This document shows positions 59,782 through 64,000 of a DNA stretch of 64,000 nt, one piece after another. Every line of letters starts with the position of its first letter. Within the stretch, counting starts at the first letter, position 1. The translations under genes and the position numbers were made by a program. Below the pieces are notes generated by a model. That model was not told the origin of the DNA, ran no database searches, and worked only from the letters and a program-made list of their open reading frames with translations. The stretch lies in NCBI GenBank assembly GCA_015680905.1, contig CM027379.1:30770501-30834500 (forward strand), written 5' to 3'. The stretch is from Coptis chinensis (lineage: Eukaryota; Streptophyta; Magnoliopsida; Ranunculales; Ranunculaceae).

Positions 59782-59992
59782 GTTTTTTTTTTTTGAACTG
59801 AGTTGTCTGTAGAGTATTGGTGAAGATCGGTTTTTTTTTTTTTTTTTAGAGAAGATGATGAAATATCGAAATATCGGTAAATATCGGTAAATTTGTTGAA
59901 TTAGATCTTGAGATCTAGAGGGCGAGATCGGACGGCTCAAATGAAGAGTGAGATAAGGGTGGCACTCTAAGAGTGGCACCCTAGACAAACCG
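59782..59992 (-). repeat. Right outer terminal inverted repeat of the Mutator-like element
   Basis: Reverse complement of 46500-46709. It differs mainly in the length of the A/T run near 59831-59846. Confidence 0.9.
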
Positions 59993-60013
59993 TATATATA
60001 TATATATATATCA

Positions 60014-62841
60014 AAGTGAATCACGTACATGCAAAGAACTCGTAGCAATTTGAAAATAATACCAATGAACTCATAGCAATGAATAGATATATTTTCAACA
60101 AAACTTCCTTGCCTATGCCAACCACAACTACGTACATCAGACTATATGAAAACTACATATTTTAGTTTCGTTAGAAAGAATTATTGATGAGAGTAAAACT
60201 CTCTTATCATATGAAAAACTCAATTTGAATTGAGTTTATTCGCCTAGCTTTTCGCCAACTTAGTGTTAAGATTTGTTTTTGTTTACAGATCCATTTATAC
60301 ACATGTTCTAACTCTTTTCGTTTGCAATTAGGATCCAACACTATTTTTTAATGTAATATTTCAGGCAACCGTACCATCTATAGCTCTATCACTTTGACCC
60401 TAATCTCTTTTTAACTTGTGAATTGAATCTTTTACACAACTTAAAAAAACTCATTCACAACACGGTGAAAGTAGAGAAATTGATAGCACTACATCTATTC
60501 CTAGGCTAAGATTATTCCTACCATGCATCAACAAAATTCAAGAAAATATCACTAAATATAATTAGGTATTCACATGACTTTATATAAAGGTACACAATAC
60601 ACCTGTAGTTGGGATTGGTGAATGGATTATATGGTTAAGGGGCTGCATTCTATATTCCTAGACTGCATAGCTATTACCTAGCTTGATGATTGATGATTGG
60701 CACCTTAATACAAACGGTTTATCTTTACGTGTTAGTTAATTAGTTCTTCAATTTTTCTTTCCTTCTCCCAAGTCCTACGGAAAGATTTTTGTAAATATGT
60801 CGTGGATTTCTTAATAGGAAGATTTTCGATTGTAAACTGGATAAGAGTGTAAGATTTTGCTCAAATAAGATTTCTTATTAATGGAAAATTGCTTAAGGAA
60901 GTTAATCTCACTACGAACTGGTTTCCTATTAGTTTAAGTTGTATTAGGAAACTTCTCACAATTTAAGTGATCCATGTGGCTGAACCAAGTACTGGAAAAG
61001 TGCCACGTATTAGGAAAGAAATTGTCCACCTCATATGTACTCTTCCTTTAATATAGAGAGAGGTGATGGCTTTAATAGCTGCCCTAGATTTAGAATTAGA
61101 TCGATTAGATTGGTATACAAAAATAATTGAAAACCAACACTTAATTTCAATATTTTTAAATTACTATTAGGTTTTATTTAAAAATATTTCGCTAGTATCA
61201 GAAATATCACAATTTATCTGGATTTTATCTCGATAAGATGAGATCCACATGCGGGAATTGATTCACCATATTTCGATACCGTTTCGTGATTCCATCCAAA
61301 AAAACAAAATAATTGGCACTGTGTCATGATTTTGTACTATGCTACTCAACGTACACTTTTCTCGAATCCGTTGCTATCTCTCTCAGCCAACTATCTCTTC
61401 TTTATCACTCCTCTCAAATTCCCACCACTAAAAATTTAAGAAACTCTAGAAGCGATGGAATTTGTAGCATCGAAGCCATGAAATCTTCGGATTCTTCAAA
61501 GAATGATGACTTTTTTTATCCGAATATATTGTTGAAATCAGGTTAGGGTATTGAAATTTCCTCCTTTTCTTACTTTCCTTCTCTTGGTTCGTGATTCTAG
61601 TGTAATATAGTTCGAAATATTTTATGTTTGCTGTAAAATTTGAAACTTTACTCTTGATTAATAGAATTTGGTTACTTATATGTTTAATTTCATGTTGTAG
61701 AAGGGTTGGGTGGATGATTTTTTTGGTTTTGTGTGGGCAAGAAGGAACAAGTTTCACACTTGATGATTTCTATCTTCATATCTGCTTAAGAAAACTTTTT
61801 TTTTCTCTTTTTTTGGAATGGCTTGGTATAGACTGAGTGGTGTTTGTTTAATTGGAGCTATGGATGGATTTAGCTAGTTGTGGAATTTCTTGGGGTTCAT
61901 GGTAGAACTTTGTTTCACTAAGAAGTCGAACAAGTTTTGGGTGGATTAGATAGATTACTATCATTGTCCCTAGAAACCTCGTGGGTGTGCATTTTTAAGA
62001 CTATTCTTGGTATTTCACTCAAACCAAGGTAGAAGTTAGAACATTGGGCTGATGACTTTACGTGAACTATGTTTTTACCGTGACTATTTGGGATTTTCTG
62101 GGAGATGTTTGGAAAATTAAATACAACATCTACCATAGTTTTATAAGCATGTCTAGTTTATACATTGCAGGTCTCAAGCTCGGATAAAGGAGGAGAGAAA
62201 AGGGGATTCAAGGACAGTGTAAACATGTACGTGACTCAAGTACATTTTTATATTCCTTTTATTATTATATATCACTGGTTTTACATCAGATATTCACTAT
62301 GGTATGTTTGGACTACTAAATATTAGTTTTGTTTTAAATTTCATGAATAAATCGTTTGCTACTTGTTCATTTGCTTCACCTCTCATCATCTTGTTTTTGA
62401 TAAACTACACTCACATTCTTCATATTTGACAACATATTGTGAAGTGAAAGTACAGTAAGAGACCTCAAAGTTGTCTTAATATTAAAGTGGTTGGGGGTGC
62501 TAGCAAACCTTTGAATGGTCTTGTATTAAAATTTTAGAATATGCAATGGAGCTTTAGAGTGTAAACCAGCATGTAAGGTGACAAGGCTAGACCATTTAGT
62601 CAGAGTCTATGTAAGTTAAATTACAAACATATGGATGGTTCAATAGCTTTATCAATGCGGTGAACTCAATGTGTTTTGGCTCCCGGAATTTTCCCATTTA
62701 TTATTTCTTAAATGCTTTTTTAGGCCAAAAAATTTCTCTACAGAATGGTTGGTGTCTCTATAGAAATTTGCTTTGAAGATCGACAAGGACTCAATATGCG
62801 GTTTTCTCTGGTAGGCAATCAATATTAGTTTGTGATATTAT
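60014..62841. other. 2.8 kb without a recognised gene
   Basis: AT-rich sequence. A small frame at 61478-61541 (MKSSDSSKNDDFF...) is followed by a donor-like CAG/GTTAGG, and an acceptor near 62171 would join to a stop after four residues. This does not make a credible gene. No transposon ends were identified. Confidence 0.4.
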
Positions 62842-62911
62842 GGATCCATAAGCTTAAAATGGCAAGAGCGCTCATATTTGAGAGGTTGATAGTTCGAATC
62901 TATCTGGATCC
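62842..62911 (+). other. tRNA-like relic (pseudo-tRNA or SINE head)
   Basis: A perfect 7-bp acceptor stem (GGATCCA with TGGATCC) and a perfect 5-bp T stem (GATAG with CTATC) enclose a TTCGAAT loop. A D-arm can form from GCTT and GAGC. The anticodon region is about 5 nt too short and folds only a 3-bp stem, so it is not a working tRNA. I could not assign an amino acid. Confidence 0.4.
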
Positions 62912-62967
62912 AATTATATTTTTGTTTTTCAATTATATTTAAATTTGTGCTTTTGTGAATTAAGCAT

Positions 62968-63298
62968 AAGTAATGTCACTGGGCTTTTATAACATCACTT
63001 TTCAATAGTGATATCAAATTACTAAATATTATATCACTAAAAAAGTGATATTGTATTCTTATAAAATAACTTTTGGTTATCACTTTACGAAGTGACGTCA
63101 TATTTTTACCCTTATAACATTTTTTGCAAAAATAATCTAAAAGGTTACGACATCACTTCCCAACATCAATTAAAAGGTAATGTCAATAACACCAACTTTT
63201 AACAAACATCACCATTAGTCACATCACTTTCGAAAGTGATGTGATATAGTTTTAACTTCACTTTTCCAGTGATATAATAGGCCTTTTATGTTATAGTA
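62968..63298. mobile_element. CACTA-like relic with AAGTGAT subterminal repeats
   Basis: It has repeated ATCACTT/AAGTGAT motifs in both orientations and ends ATGTTATAGTA, close to the reverse of a CACTATAACA-type end. It is similar in style to 30829-31142. Confidence 0.4.
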
Positions 63299-64000
63299 CG
63301 TGCTCGGGCTGTCATTCAATGTATTACCTAGAACAACATCAAATAGTACTTTCCAATTAGATAGCCATTCGATGAATCAGCAAACACAAAGAATACTAAC
63401 CCTGGACAGCCACTCCCTGAATTACCCTTTTTAGGGCAACACAAAAATAGTTCTATAACTATGAAAACTACATTACTGGAAGAACAATAAAGAACACTCG
63501 ATCTAGCATAATATTAAATTACAAAACGTAAACCATATTCTATACTTCCATCCCCTTATGTGGGAGATAAGACAAAGAACTAACAAAACATAAAGAACAT
63601 ACCTAACTGAAGAACACTATGAATAAAAAAAAGTACCAAACCCTAAGCACCGGCTTCATCTCCTCCTTTGAAGGAGAAGATTAGCCTTTCATGAAGAAGG
63701 AATAACACGAAAAGAAAGAGAATAAGAACATAAGACTAGGGAGATTAAATTATTAAGACTTGGCTAGTGAAAACTGAATCTGTTATTATTATTTTGCCTC
63801 AAGTTCTGGAGACAAGAAAATGTATTGTGAATTGGTATTTACAACTAGTATTGAGGTGCTCTTTATATAGGGGTGTTTTAATGTGCTCTTGAAACATCTA
63901 AAACATGGGTTTTTGGATCCAATCTCCTATTACATATTGACCTCCTTCCGATTTCAATTTATGTTTTCAAAAACAATGAAGAGATGTAGCTGTAGGTCGG
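63299..64000. other. Window end, no gene recognised
   Basis: On the minus strand, about 63435-63330 reads PKKGNSGSGCPGLVFFVFADSSNGYLIGKYY, followed by a stop and donor-like sequence. It could be an exon fragment but I do not recognise it. The rest is AT-rich. Confidence 0.3.

Larger units (their letters stand above)
46500..59992. mobile_element. 13.5 kb Mutator-like element with satellite-bearing terminal inverted repeats
   Basis: 46500-46709 (starting CGGTTTGTCTAGGGTGCC) equals the reverse complement of 59992-59782 with few or no substitutions, differing mainly in A/T-run length. Similarity continues inward in patches (CTCTCGGCTTCTTCTTCTC; GCCGTATTCTTCATGC) to the GAGTTC palindrome arrays on both sides, making composite termini of about 1.5 kb. 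The 9-mers TATATATAT on both sides fit a Mutator target duplication but lie in a microsatellite, so they prove little. The cargo is a FAR1/MULE transposase (-), a plant-mobile-domain gene (+), organelle-like DNA and a palindromic array. FAR1-type transposase, long termini and a possible 9-bp duplication support the Mutator superfamily. Confidence 0.8.

Noticed and set aside
46491..60001. TATATATAT on both sides as proof of a 9-bp Mutator target duplication
   Set aside because: Both flanks are AT microsatellite, so any 9-mer would match. It is kept only as compatible, not as evidence.
61478..62200. Possible two-exon gene starting MKSSDSSKNDDFF
   Set aside because: Joining the best donor and acceptor gives a stop after about 26 residues, and there is no recognisable domain.

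Overview
The window looks like nuclear DNA of a flowering plant, probably a eudicot. It is AT-rich, genes are sparse, and retrotransposons, MITEs and Mutator-like elements fill most of the space. Exon-intron structure, a plant-type family 1 glycosidase, FAR1-type zinc-finger transposases and plant mobile domain sequence all support this. The species cannot be told from the sequence.

Layout. 1-4467: right part of a decayed chromovirus-type Ty3/gypsy element. 4880-5989 (-): FAR1/MULE-type pseudogene. 6541-18791 (-): the one convincing host gene, a 13-exon beta-glucosidase whose spliced frame is open for 513 codons. Its introns are swollen by MITEs, microsatellites and local duplications. 19172-22661: a hAT-like element, a 1.2 kb inverted repeat and another MITE upstream of that gene. 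23020-26607: 5'-truncated L1-type LINE. 26771-27125: hAT MITE. 29484-30336 (-): LINE ORF1 remnant. 30829-31142: CACTA-like end. 31660-41448: complete Tat-like Ty3/gypsy element with both LTRs, a perfect 5-bp target duplication (GTAAG), tandem repeats downstream of pol and a long antisense gene. 42077-46120: probable solo LTR. 46500-59992: a 13.5 kb Mutator-like element with almost identical outer terminal inverted repeats. 60014-64000: mostly anonymous sequence, with a tRNA-like relic and a CACTA-like relic.

The most unusual object is the 46.5-60.0 kb element. Its long inverted termini continue inward into arrays of a short palindromic motif. Inside are organelle-like (probably mitochondrial) DNA, a plant-mobile-domain gene on the plus strand, about 23 palindromes near the centre, and a FAR1/MULE transposase with a C-terminal zinc knuckle on the minus strand. 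The two genes converge on the palindrome array. Both carry frameshifts, yet the outer ~200 bp of the termini match almost base for base, which suggests recent mobilisation in trans. A second theme is a group of ATATCG-rich hAT MITEs (10215, 12867, 17506 and 26771) with 8-bp target duplications readable directly in the sequence.

All family assignments come from reading motifs by eye. No alignment or database search was run.
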